Source of the DNA: JAIPAH01 sp964345255
GTDB lineage: Bacteria; Bacteroidota; Bacteroidia; Bacteroidales; JAIPAH01
Direction: 5' to 3'
DNA: 17,383 nucleotides
Assembly (NCBI GenBank): GCA_964345255.1
Contig: CAYFQK010000044.1
Span: forward strand, 1-17,383
Of the stretch, positions 1 to 7,139 are shown in pieces; position 1 is the first letter of the stretch; each line of letters opens with the position of its first letter. The notes below the pieces were generated by a model, which did not search any database, was not told where the DNA came from, and was given only the letters and a program-made list of their open reading frames with translations. A program made the position numbers and the translations under genes.

Positions 1-70
1 TTAGTTGTTTGCACGGGAGCCTATCCTATTTTATAGTGGAAAAACGATTTCACTATCTAAATAAATACCT

Positions 71-99
71 CCTTATTGTTAAAATCCCGTTAAATAAGG
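71..99. promoter_or_regulatory. Spaced inverted repeat upstream of hmgA
   Basis: The arms CCTTATT (71-77) and AATAAGG (93-99) are exact inverse complements separated by 15 bases, and GTTAAA occurs twice between them. The element lies about 75-105 bases upstream of the first gene of the tyrosine-degradation cluster, so it could be an operator or a leader hairpin. Function is inferred from position only; nothing in the window encodes an obvious regulator for it. Confidence 0.3.
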
Positions 100-137
100 C
101 TCAATTCTATAAAAACGTTGGCCGTAATTGTTAAGTT

Positions 138-155
138 GAGTAAATCGATAAACTC
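138..155. promoter_or_regulatory. Imperfect palindrome just upstream of hmgA start
   Basis: GAGT and ACTC arms flank an ATCGAT core (GAGTAAATCGATAAACTC), giving an 18-base interrupted palindrome 20 bases before the hmgA ATG. The size and position suit a dimeric repressor site controlling the catabolic operon. No recognisable -7 box was found in bases 1-175, so the promoter itself is not assigned. Confidence 0.28.
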
Positions 156-175
156 TAATAAAAACAATCACAACC

Positions 176-1336
176 ATGCCACATTATCATAAATTGGGTC
201 AAATCCCGCACAAACGGCATACACAATTTCGTAAACCGGACGGAGAATTGTATTCGGAACAATTGGTGTCGACGGAAGGATTTTCCGATACCTATTCATT
301 GATGTATCATCTTTATCCGCCTACGAATGTAAAAAAGATTGACGACGCTTATTCGGTTGAGCCGGAGGTGGCGGTAGGTAAAAATATGCAGCATCGGAGT
401 TTCAAGGGGTTCGATGTACCGCCGGCCGATGATTACCTGGTCAGTCGTACGTATGTCATGGTTAACGACGACCTTTACATTTCGGTGGCTGCGCCCCGCA
501 AATCCATGACGGACTACTTTTTTAAAAATTCGGCAGCCGATGAAATGATCTTTGTCCATCAGGGTGAGGGCACACTCAAGACGATGTACGGAAATATCAA
601 TTTCGAATACGGCGATCACCTTTCCATTCCAAGGGGTATTCCCTATCAAATGGAGTTTAAAGACAGCGATAACAAGCTGTTAATCGTAGAATCCTTCAGC
701 CCCATTAAATATCCGAAAAAGTATGTCAACCGGGCCGGACAACTTATGGAACATTCTCCATACTGCGAAAGGGATATCCGCGAGCCGGAAAACCTGAAGA
801 CCCATGACGAGAAAGGCGATTTCCTGGTCTTGATCAAAAAGCGCGACATGATTTTCCCATACCATTACGGTTCCCATCCTTTTGATGTGGTAGGCTGGGA
901 CGGTTACCATTACCCGTATGCCTTTTCTATCCACGATTTTGAACCGATTACGGGTCGTATTCATCAGCCACCGCCGGTGCATCAGACGTTTGAAGCGCAC
1001 AATTTCGTGATGTGTGCTTTCGTGCCACGAAAGTTCGACTATCACCCCTACTCTATTCCGGCGCCTTACAACCACAGCAATGTGGATTCGGATGAAGTAC
1101 TTTATTACGTGGACGGCGATTTTATGAGCCGCAAGAATGTGGAAAAAGGCATGATTACCCTTCACCCGATTGGTATCCCGCACGGGCCGCATCCCGGAGC
1201 GGTGGAAAAAAGCATCGGAAAAGAAGGAACGGAAGAACTGGCGGTAATGATAGATACTTTTAATCCGCTGAAGCTGACAAAGGACGCCATGCAGATTGAA
1301 GACCCGGATTACTACAAATCCTGGGCGCACGAATAA
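176..1336 (+). CDS. hmgA: Homogentisate 1,2-dioxygenase
   Basis: This Fe(II) enzyme opens the ring of homogentisate with O2 to give maleylacetoacetate, the central step of tyrosine degradation in the cytoplasm. The 386-residue protein has the cupin-like HGD fold. The iron-binding region is visible near the C-terminus: His300 in a PYNHSN segment, an acidic Asp306/Glu307 pair a few residues on, and His336 in PHGPHP, matching the His-Glu-His set of the human enzyme. It is shorter than the roughly 440-residue proteobacterial and human forms, as is usual in Bacteroidota. The ATG is preceded by an A-rich leader without a Shine-Dalgarno sequence, and MPHYHKLG is the expected N-terminus. It is the first gene of the cluster, with hppD 53 bases downstream. 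Which of Asp306 and Glu307 is the carboxylate ligand cannot be settled by eye. Confidence 0.95.
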   Translation: MPHYHKLGQIPHKRHTQFRKPDGELYSEQLVSTEGFSDTYSLMYHLYPPTNVKKIDDAYSVEPEVAVGKNMQHRSFKGFDVPPADDYLVSRTYVMVNDDLYISVAAPRKSMTDYFFKNSAADEMIFVHQGEGTLKTMYGNINFEYGDHLSIPRGIPYQMEFKDSDNKLLIVESFSPIKYPKKYVNRAGQLMEHSPYCERDIREPENLKTHDEKGDFLVLIKKRDMIFPYHYGSHPFDVVGWDGYHYPYAFSIHDFEPITGRIHQPPPVHQTFEAHNFVMCAFVPRKFDYHPYSIPAPYNHSNVDSDEVLYYVDGDFMSRKNVEKGMITLHPIGIPHGPHPGAVEKSIGKEGTEELAVMIDTFNPLKLTKDAMQIEDPDYYKSWAHE

Positions 1337-1389
1337 ATTAAAACCATCATTACTTTCTTAAACAAAGATGAACTGATAAAATACGGAAT

Positions 1390-2526
1390 ATGCAAAACAC
1401 AACAGATAAACAACCAAAACAAACGTTATCACAAGATACAGATTTTCTCCCCATCAACGGGACCGATTACGTAGAATTTTATGTAAGTAACGCCAAGCAG
1501 GCGGCCTATTTTTACCAAATGGCTTTAGGCTTTCAGCCGGTAGCCTACGCAGGACTGGAAACGGGACTCAAAGACCGGGTTTCCTATGTCGTTCAGCAGG
1601 ATAAAATCCGGTTTGTCTTAACCACTTCGCTGGAGCCGGATACAGACATCGGCCGTCATGTGGACAAGCACGGCGACGGCGTAAAAGTTATCGCCTTGTG
1701 GGTAGACGATGCCCGCAAATCGTTCGAGGAAACCACCAAGCGCGGTGCTGAACCCTACATGGAACCCCGTGAGGAAAAGGACGATTACGGCAAGGTGGTG
1801 CGTTCCGGCATTCATACTTACGGCGACACCGTACATATTTTCGTGGAACGTAAAGAATATAACGGCCCCTTCCTGCCGGGCTTCAAAAAGTGGGATACTG
1901 TCAACAAAAGTACGCCGGTTGGACTGAAATACGTCGACCACATGGTCGGCAACGTCAACTGGGGCGAGATGAACAAATGGGCGAAATTCTATGCGGAAGT
2001 CATGGGATTCCAGCAATTGATTTCTTTCGACGATAAGGATATCTCCACCGAATATTCGGCCCTGATGAGTAAGGTGATGACTAACGGAAACGAGAAGATC
2101 AAGTTCCCGATCAACGAACCGGCCAAAGGCAAAAAGAAATCACAGATCGAGGAATTCATTGATTTCTACAAGGATTCCGGTGTGCAGCATATCGCCCTCG
2201 AGACCGATGACATTGTTTCGACAGTTACTGAGCTACAAAACCGCGGAATCGAATTTTTGAAGGTACCGCACGCCTATTACGAGGAGCTGTTAGACCGCGT
2301 AGGCAGTATCGACGAGCACGTCAAAACGCTGGAAGAACTCGGAATACTGGTCGACCGCGATGAGGATGGGTATCTGCTACAGATATTCTCCAAACCGGTT
2401 GAGCCGCGGCCGACGCTATTCTTTGAAATCATCCAGCGAAAAGGTGCCCGCTCGTTCGGAAAAGGAAATTTCAAAGCGCTTTTTGAAGCGATCGAGCGTG
2501 AACAGGAAAGCCGCGGAACGCTTTAA
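1390..2526 (+). CDS. hppD: 4-hydroxyphenylpyruvate dioxygenase
   Basis: HPPD converts 4-hydroxyphenylpyruvate, the transamination product of tyrosine, into homogentisate by decarboxylation, ring hydroxylation and side-chain migration, using Fe(II) and O2. The 378-residue length is standard. It has two vicinal-oxygen-chelate (VOC) domains: a degenerate N-terminal one (about 20-155) and the catalytic one (about 175-350). The 2-His-1-carboxylate iron set is intact: His184 in YVDHMVGN, His267 in GVQHIALE and Glu346 in FFEIIQR. Gly/Phe-rich C-terminal residues (RSFGKGNFKALFEAIE) are typical of the gating helix. Its product is the substrate of the hmgA product encoded immediately upstream, so the two are probably co-transcribed across a 53-base gap that lacks a visible terminator. 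Confidence 0.96.
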   Translation: MQNTTDKQPKQTLSQDTDFLPINGTDYVEFYVSNAKQAAYFYQMALGFQPVAYAGLETGLKDRVSYVVQQDKIRFVLTTSLEPDTDIGRHVDKHGDGVKVIALWVDDARKSFEETTKRGAEPYMEPREEKDDYGKVVRSGIHTYGDTVHIFVERKEYNGPFLPGFKKWDTVNKSTPVGLKYVDHMVGNVNWGEMNKWAKFYAEVMGFQQLISFDDKDISTEYSALMSKVMTNGNEKIKFPINEPAKGKKKSQIEEFIDFYKDSGVQHIALETDDIVSTVTELQNRGIEFLKVPHAYYEELLDRVGSIDEHVKTLEELGILVDRDEDGYLLQIFSKPVEPRPTLFFEIIQRKGARSFGKGNFKALFEAIEREQESRGTL

Positions 2527-2560
2527 TTGCTGAATTATTTTGATATTCCAACTTTGTGTT

Positions 2561-2637
2561 TCTTCGTGTCTACGTGCCTTTGTGGCAAACTTCCTGTTAC
2601 CCGCCATTAAGATACCAAGGCACTAAGATTCACGAAG
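2561..2637. repeat. Imperfect inverted repeat, CTTCGTG/GTGCCTT type
   Basis: The left arm (about 2562-2586: CTTCGTG, then GTGCCTTTGTGG) and the right arm (about 2611-2637, inverse complement CTTCGTG, then GTGCCTTGGT) are similar in opposite orientation around a 24-base centre. Motifs of this kind (cttcgtg...gtgcctttgtgg) recur between genes in many Bacteroidota genomes, so this is probably a REP-like dispersed element rather than a site specific to this operon. It sits in the only large gap (178 bases) between the pathway genes and could form a long RNA hairpin affecting fahA expression. Confidence 0.55.
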
Positions 2638-2650
2638 TAAATAAAAATCA

Positions 2651-2658
2651 TAATTTTG
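2651..2658 (+). promoter_or_regulatory. Possible -7 box for fahA
   Basis: TAATTTTG fits the Bacteroidota TAnnTTTG consensus at every fixed position and lies 46 bases before the fahA ATG. No TTG/TTTG was found about 20 bases upstream, so this is weak. If real, fahA and the flavin reductase could be transcribed separately from hmgA-hppD. Confidence 0.25.
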
Positions 2659-2704
2659 AGATTTCTCTTGATAATCATTCACGTCTGATAAAAACAAACA
2701 ACAC

Positions 2705-3979
2705 ATGATAAAAGCAAACAACCCGGGCCGAAAGAGCTGGATTCCAGTAAACAAGGACTCGGATTTTCCGGTTCAAAACATACCTTTCGGAATATTTAAA
2801 ACACCGGAAAAGCAACCCAGGGCAGCCACCCGTATCGGAGATACAGTTATTGACCTGGCGGAAGTAGCTAAGCTCGGCCATTTCGATGATTTGAGCTTTC
2901 CGGCAGAAGAGGTCTTTCTAAAATCCCAACTCAACGATTTTATCGGATTGGGTAAACCGGTTACCAATGCCGTAAGAAACCGCTTGGCAGAAATATTTGA
3001 CGTCACAAACCGGGAAGCTCAAAGTGATGAGAAGCTGAAATCCCGGGCACTCCATCCTGCAGATGAGGTAGAACTTCTGATGCCTGTGGAGGTGGGAGAT
3101 TACACCGACTTCTACTCCAGCGAAGAACATGCCCGGAATGTGGGAACGATGTTCCGCGACCCGGATAATGCGCTGCTTCCCAACTGGAAGCATCTGCCTG
3201 TTGGCTACCACGGTCGCAGCTCCTCAATTGTCGTTAGCGGGACCAACATCCATCGCCCCAAAGGACAAACCAAACCGCCCGATTCGGACAAACCGGTTTT
3301 CGGTCCGTGCAAACTATTTGACTTCGAGCTGGAAATGGCCTTTGTTACAGGTAAAAAAACCGGGCTTGGCGAAAGCATATCCACCGCCGAAGCGGAAGAC
3401 CATATTTTCGGGCTGGTATTGTTTAATGACCTCTCGGCCCGCGATATCCAGAAATGGGAATACCAACCGCTGGGGCCTTTCCTGGCCAAGAGTTTCGGTT
3501 CGGTTATCTCGCCATGGATTTTGACGCTGGAGGCGTTTGAGCCTTTCCGCACCGACGGGCCTGATCAGAAACCTGAAGTCATGGACTACCTGAAATTCCA
3601 GGGCAAAAAAAGCTACGACATCAACCTGGATGTCTTCCTTCAGCCCGAAAACAGTGAAGAGTCCCGCGTTTGCCGCTCGAATTTCAAGTACCTGTACTGG
3701 AATATGGCCCAGCAACTGGCCCACCAGACGGTCAACGGATGCAACATCAACGTAGGCGACATGTACGCTTCAGGAACCATCAGTGGGACGGAGCGGGAAT
3801 CGTTCGGCTCGATGCTTGAAATTTCCTGGAAAGGAACCAACCCGTTGAAATTACCCAACGGTGAAAAGCGGAAATTCATCCGGGATAACGATTCCATTAT
3901 CATGCGCGGCTTTGCGCAGAATAGTAAGGTGCGAATCGGGTTTGGCGAATCACGAACAAAAATTTTACCGGCAAAATAA
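2705..3979 (+). CDS. fahA: Fumarylacetoacetase
   Basis: This enzyme hydrolyses 4-fumarylacetoacetate to fumarate and acetoacetate, the last step of the homogentisate route. The 424-residue protein is close to the human enzyme (419) and shows both the N-terminal SH3-like part and the C-terminal FAH fold. Active-site residues line up with human numbering at a constant offset of nine: metal ligands Asp135 (DYTDFYSS), Glu208 and Glu210 (FELEMAF) and Asp242 (FNDLSARD), and the general base His142 (EEHARNVG). The YHGRSSS and MYASGTISG substrate-binding segments are present. It is separated from hppD by a 178-base gap with an inverted repeat, and is followed after only 8 bases by the flavin-reductase gene, so those two are very likely co-transcribed. 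No sign of damage. Confidence 0.96.
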   Translation: MIKANNPGRKSWIPVNKDSDFPVQNIPFGIFKTPEKQPRAATRIGDTVIDLAEVAKLGHFDDLSFPAEEVFLKSQLNDFIGLGKPVTNAVRNRLAEIFDVTNREAQSDEKLKSRALHPADEVELLMPVEVGDYTDFYSSEEHARNVGTMFRDPDNALLPNWKHLPVGYHGRSSSIVVSGTNIHRPKGQTKPPDSDKPVFGPCKLFDFELEMAFVTGKKTGLGESISTAEAEDHIFGLVLFNDLSARDIQKWEYQPLGPFLAKSFGSVISPWILTLEAFEPFRTDGPDQKPEVMDYLKFQGKKSYDINLDVFLQPENSEESRVCRSNFKYLYWNMAQQLAHQTVNGCNINVGDMYASGTISGTERESFGSMLEISWKGTNPLKLPNGEKRKFIRDNDSIIMRGFAQNSKVRIGFGESRTKILPAK

Positions 3980-3987
3980 AAACGACC

Positions 3988-4875
3988 ATGCGCAAAATTG
4001 ATCCCACACAAATCAACCACCTGGATTTGCATAAACTTATGCTGGGAACGATAGGCCCCCGGCCCATCGCTTTTGCCAGTACGGTGGATAAGGAAGGAAA
4101 CCCCAACCTCTCCCCTTTCAGCTATTTTAATGCGTTCGGGGTGAATCCCTCCACGCTGATTTTTTCTCCGGCACGGCGTGGACAGGATAATACTACCAAA
4201 CATACGTACGAGAATATTAAAAAGGTGCCGGAAGTGGTTATCAATGTGGTGACCTACGACATCGTACAGCAGGCCAGCCTTTCCAGTACAGGGTACGAGA
4301 AAGGAGTAAATGAATTCATCAAAGCCGGACTGACCGCCGAGCCATCGGAGAAAATCCGTCCCTACCGCGTCAAAGAATCGCCGGTGCAATACGAATGCAA
4401 AGTAAGGGAAGTGATAGAAACCGGCGACCAGGGCGGCGCAGGAAACCTGGTCATCTGCGAAATCGTGTATGTCCACGTCCGCGAAGACCTGTTTGATGAG
4501 AACGGCCTGGTCGACCAAACCAAAATCGACCTCGTCGGGCGCATGGGAGGCAGCTACTACGTGCGGGCCCACGGCGATGCCCTTTTTCAGGTCGAAAAGC
4601 CGCTGGCAAGAAAAGGGATTGGTATCGACCGGCTTCCCGAAAAAATCAAAAACAGTGAGGTGTTAACCGGCAATGATTTGGGGCGGCTGGGAAATATCGA
4701 GAAACTCCCCACCGGTGAGGAGGTCAAAAGCCTAAGAAAAGATAAGGAGGTGGTCTCCATCATCAACACCTACGACCACGACAAAGATCTCTTGCGTCAT
4801 CATCTGCATAAACATGCCAAAAAGCTCCTGGACGAGGGAGAATTCTCAAAAGCCCTGCAAGTACTGATGCTCTGA
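3988..4875 (+). CDS. Flavin reductase-like FMN-binding split-barrel protein
   Basis: The first roughly 205 residues match the flavin reductase / DIM6-NTAB family, which binds FMN in a split beta-barrel: GTIGPRPIAFASTVD at 20-34 and the LSPFSYFNAFGVNPSTLIFSP stretch at 41-61 are hallmark positions, with GRMGGSYYVR closing the barrel. Residues from about 210 to 295 form a charged, mostly helical tail outside that core. The gene starts 8 bases after fahA, so it belongs to the catabolic operon. Its reaction is unknown: it could reduce flavin for a partner monooxygenase, or bind FMN for another purpose, but no flavin monooxygenase is encoded here. Family assignment is firm, the role is inference. 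Confidence 0.88.
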   Translation: MRKIDPTQINHLDLHKLMLGTIGPRPIAFASTVDKEGNPNLSPFSYFNAFGVNPSTLIFSPARRGQDNTTKHTYENIKKVPEVVINVVTYDIVQQASLSSTGYEKGVNEFIKAGLTAEPSEKIRPYRVKESPVQYECKVREVIETGDQGGAGNLVICEIVYVHVREDLFDENGLVDQTKIDLVGRMGGSYYVRAHGDALFQVEKPLARKGIGIDRLPEKIKNSEVLTGNDLGRLGNIEKLPTGEEVKSLRKDKEVVSIINTYDHDKDLLRHHLHKHAKKLLDEGEFSKALQVLML

Positions 4876-4937
4876 ACCGGTTTGAACAATTATGAAGTGC
4901 CCATCGTTAGACAATCCGGATTTACACTGGGATTTTA

Positions 4938-4945
4938 TAATTTTG
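4938..4945 (+). promoter_or_regulatory. Possible -7 promoter box for the transporter gene
   Basis: TAATTTTG matches TAnnTTTG and lies 21 bases before the ATG at 4967. No clear TTG is present at the right distance upstream (TTTA at 4920-4923 is too close). The 91-base gap after the flavin-reductase gene makes a separate promoter plausible. Confidence 0.38.
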
Positions 4946-4966
4946 CGAAAAACCGATTAGTTTAAC

Positions 4967-5929
4967 ATGAGGAATTTAACTTTGGGTAAACTCCTGCAAA
5001 GCAGGAACTTTGTTCTGCTGCTGGGGATTACATTGGGCTTGGTATTTGGAGAAGAAGTCGCCTTTTTAGAAAATTATACACCCTATATCATAGGTGCGAT
5101 ATTGGCTGTGTCCATATCAAGCCTCCGCTTTCGTGAGCTTCTGCCGCTTAAAAAAAACCTTAAACCTATCGGGGTAACCGTTCTGGTCAACTACTTCATA
5201 TACGGAGCCATAGTGCTCACATTAGCCAATATTTTCATCAGTAACGAAGCTTTCCGAATGGGTTTTGTGGTGATTGCCGCCACCCCGCCGGCTATAGCAG
5301 TTATTCCGTTTTCCATTAATCTCAGGGGAGATGCACAATTTTCCATTGTAGGTATCGTGGGTGGCAACATCGCCGGGATTGTACTGGCGCCGTTGATTAT
5401 TATGATTTTTTCCGCACAAGGAGCCATCGACCCTATGACGGTGGTTACTTTGATATTGAAAATGCTGGTAGTACCTATGTTTGTATCCCGTTTGCTAAGA
5501 GTCAAACCGGTACATGGCTTTATTGAAAAAAACCGCAGTATCCTCATCGATTATGGGTTTCTATTAGTAGCAATGACGGTTATTGGTATCACACGCAGTC
5601 TTCTTTTTAATAACACATTAGAGGCCATTATTCCCTTTCTTATAGTAGTGTTTATGATGTTCGGATTGGGTTATTTGTTCCAGGTCTACCTGAATGCCCG
5701 CAGGATAGACCCACATTTGATTATCAGCAATAAACTGATCCTGGTCATGAAAAATGCCGGATTTGCATCGGTAATGGCTATAGGGCTTTTTGAAGATCCA
5801 CATGTGGTCTTACCATCAGCGATACTGAGTGTGATGCTACCCGTCTATTACCTGGTACAATCCAATATCGACCTCTTCAACAACCTGAAGCGCATCCAGA
5901 AGAAGCGCCTGGCCATGGAGGCGAAGTAG
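4967..5929 (+). CDS. BASS/AEC-superfamily (bile acid:sodium symporter fold) permease
   Basis: A 320-residue, highly hydrophobic protein with about nine or ten membrane segments, a short basic C-terminal tail and the inverted two-half organisation of the BASS/AEC group. Two broken-helix regions stand out: ATPPAIAVIPFSINLRGD at 105-122 and KNAGFASVMAIG at 262-273, each followed by a hydrophobic helix. The length fits bacterial BASS proteins (about 310-330). Compared with recalled sodium-coupled members, the Glu and Gln of the EVGMQN motif correspond to Ile258 and Lys262, and the GGTASN-type segment is replaced, so classical sodium binding looks doubtful. BASS relatives move organic anions; the position after the tyrosine-catabolic genes suggests an aromatic or oxo-acid substrate, which is inference. 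Confidence 0.75.
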   Translation: MRNLTLGKLLQSRNFVLLLGITLGLVFGEEVAFLENYTPYIIGAILAVSISSLRFRELLPLKKNLKPIGVTVLVNYFIYGAIVLTLANIFISNEAFRMGFVVIAATPPAIAVIPFSINLRGDAQFSIVGIVGGNIAGIVLAPLIIMIFSAQGAIDPMTVVTLILKMLVVPMFVSRLLRVKPVHGFIEKNRSILIDYGFLLVAMTVIGITRSLLFNNTLEAIIPFLIVVFMMFGLGYLFQVYLNARRIDPHLIISNKLILVMKNAGFASVMAIGLFEDPHVVLPSAILSVMLPVYYLVQSNIDLFNNLKRIQKKRLAMEAK

Positions 5930-5943
5930 ATTTTTGTTAATTA

Positions 5944-5977
5944 CCCGATGAAATATTCACTACATGAATTTCACGGG
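5944..5977 (+). terminator. Possible terminator hairpin after the transporter gene
   Basis: CCCG(A)TGAAAT(AT)TC pairs with GAATTTCACGGG across a short loop, giving a stem of about 12 pairs with two bulges, 14 bases after the stop codon. It is followed by an AT-rich tract rather than a clean U-run, so termination is uncertain. Confidence 0.35.
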
Positions 5978-6329
5978 ATAAATTAATTAATTGAATGGTG
6001 CAATTGTAAAAATGTCAAATTACAAAAGCCAAATTCCAAAAAAGCACCAAAAACCAATAACCAAGCGAAGATAAATAATAAACGTGTTGCGGATATTAGA
6101 AGTAGAATTTGAATGTTAATTGAAATTTGACGATCGGGCTGCCACTTACCTGTGAAGCTTGGCAAATATTTCAGGTTTTTGCAACGCCATTTTACGAGGC
6201 TCATCAAAATCAAATCTGTTGCCATACCATATCCAAAAACCTTATTTTTCGGTATTCAACCTTAGTAGCTTAAGTAGCCCCCTATGAACATTGAACCTTA
6301 TTGATTTTGCATAATAGCACTATTCCAAC

Positions 6330-6367
6330 TTGAATATAATCCTTAGAATCATTACCTTTGAAGGTAA
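6330..6367 (+). promoter_or_regulatory. Promoter and overlapping palindromic operator of the TA locus
   Basis: TTG at 6330-6332, a 20-base spacer and TACCTTTG at 6353-6360 give a full Bacteroidota-type promoter. TTACCTTTGAAGGTAA at 6352-6367 is an exact inverted repeat (7-base arms, TG centre) that covers the -7 box, nine bases before the antitoxin ATG. A palindrome over the core promoter is the usual site for antitoxin autorepression in Phd/RelB-type systems. The palindrome and box are seen; the binding protein is inferred. Confidence 0.65.
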
Positions 6368-6376
6368 AACATAAAC

Positions 6377-6574
6377 ATGCTAAAGATCAATAAAAAATAC
6401 CTGACTGACGAAAACAATAGAGCAGTAGCCGTGCAGGTTGACATAAATACATTTGAGAAAATTGAGCAAATCCTCGAAGACTATGCGCTTGCTCAATTCA
6501 TCGAGAAAAACACCCCTGAGGAGAATCTAACCATTGAAGAAGCCAAAGAGTATTACAACAAGCTAAAGAAATAA
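6377..6574 (+). CDS. Phd/RelB-like antitoxin
   Basis: A 65-residue acidic protein starting MLKINKKYLTDENNRAVAVQVDINTFEKIEQILEDY (read here in parts): a short beta strand region (about 1-23, KKYLTDENNRAVAVQVD) followed by a helix with FEKIEQILEDYAL and an acidic C-terminal tail ending EYYNKLKK. That layout, an N-terminal DNA-binding/dimer part and a toxin-wrapping tail, fits Phd/RelB-type antitoxins. Its TAA stop shares a base with the ATG of a RelE-type toxin frame (TAATG), typical of coupled TA pairs. The downstream toxin is interrupted by a stop codon, so this gene is effectively an orphan, yet its frame and promoter/operator are intact. It may persist as a repressor or as protection against related toxins. 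Confidence 0.8.
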   Translation: MLKINKKYLTDENNRAVAVQVDINTFEKIEQILEDYALAQFIEKNTPEENLTIEEAKEYYNKLKK

Positions 6575-6846
6575 TGGCTTTTGAGGTCAAAATCAATAAA
6601 AAATTTCTGAAAGATTTAGCCGAAATCCCGACTAAGCAAAAGACTAAAATTGAATCCTTTGTTTTTCAGTAAATTACGCAATATAACAGATTAAATGATA
6701 TTCCGGGTTTGCAAAAGCTAAGTGGCTACAAGAATTTTTATAGAATTCGTTTTGGAGATTACAGGGCAGGATTGAGTTTTCAGAAAAACACTTTGGTTTT
6801 CGAAAGACTTCTTCACAGAAAGGATATCTATAAATACTATCCCTAA
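6574..6846 (+). pseudogene. RelE/ParE-type toxin interrupted by one in-frame stop
   Basis: From the ATG overlapping the antitoxin stop, the frame reads MAFEVKINKKFLKDLAEIP and on to ...SFVFQ, meets TAA at codon 33 (6670-6672), then continues uninterrupted in the same frame through QYNRLNDIPGLQKL, YKNFYRIRFGDYRAGL and VFERLLHRKDIYKYYP to a proper stop at 6844-6846. Joined, the 90-position product has the full RelE-family layout, including the FYRIRFGDYR core and the HRKDIYKYYP end. No deletion or frameshift is needed. GAA or CAA to TAA by one base would explain it. No ATG follows the stop, so a useful C-terminal product is unlikely. RelE-family toxins usually cut mRNA on the ribosome; here activity should be lost unless the stop is read through. 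Confidence 0.82.
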
Positions 6847-7139
6847 TGAAAAAGTGCTTGTAAATAAAGCTTCTGTTTTCCTATTAAGAAAAAGACTTAT
6901 CTTATAAAATATGACATCCCTTCCCGTGCAGTCACACCAAAGCTGGAATGTCAACCTTACCCTTCGCGTTAATTCGGCCAATAATTCGCTATCATTCGCG
7001 ATATCGTTAGACCCCTGTAACAATTTACAATAATGACTATTGAATGACGCCCGCAGGGCAAATGACCTCTTAATGACCATTCAATGATTTCAGACCCGAA
7101 ACACGGAACAAAAAACAAGAAACCCAAAACTCCTTCCTC
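6847..7139. other. Intergenic region downstream of phhA and the TA locus
   Basis: This convergent gap between the broken toxin (+) and phhA (-) contains no coding frame I can support. From 6939 on it is occupied by a composite repeat described separately. A clear rho-independent terminator for phhA was not found. Confidence 0.5.
6939..7112. repeat. Composite intergenic repeat, copy A
   Basis: The copy begins with AAAGCTGGAATGTCAACC (6939-6956), continues with CTTCGCGTTAATTCGGCCAA (6962-6981) and about 80 bases later has AATGACCTCTTAATGACC (7061-7078) followed by CAATGA and ACCCGAAAC. The same parts recur in the same order at 11626-11835, and the first two also at 11876-11948. All three are non-coding and diverged, so this is an old dispersed element. 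Confidence 0.6.

Larger units (their letters stand above)
5930..6376. other. Intergenic region, A-rich repeat-like tract
   Basis: This 447-base gap holds an imperfect hairpin near its start (5944-5977) and an A/C-rich tract at about 6010-6065 with CAAATT/CCAAA repeated in slightly different forms, a style often seen in Bacteroidota intergenic DNA. An 80-codon minus-strand reading frame (5983-6225) crosses it but ends in low-complexity hydrophobic sequence and has no recognised family. The last 50 bases carry the promoter of the antitoxin gene. Confidence 0.45.

Noticed and set aside
680..1330. 216-codon minus-strand frame inside hmgA
   Set aside because: It is fully antisense to a well-supported dioxygenase gene, rich in His/Arg/Val as expected of a shadow frame, with no family resemblance.
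3640..4572. 310-codon open frame on the minus strand across fahA and the flavin-reductase gene
   Set aside because: It lies antisense to two genes with clear families and intact active sites, and its translation has no recognisable domain; it is a by-product of codon use on the other strand.
5983..6225. 80-codon minus-strand frame in the gap after the transporter gene
   Set aside because: The first part (KWRCKNLKYLPSF) looks protein-like, but the rest is translated from an A-rich repeat-like tract and no family or promoter was recognised; it may be a decayed fragment.
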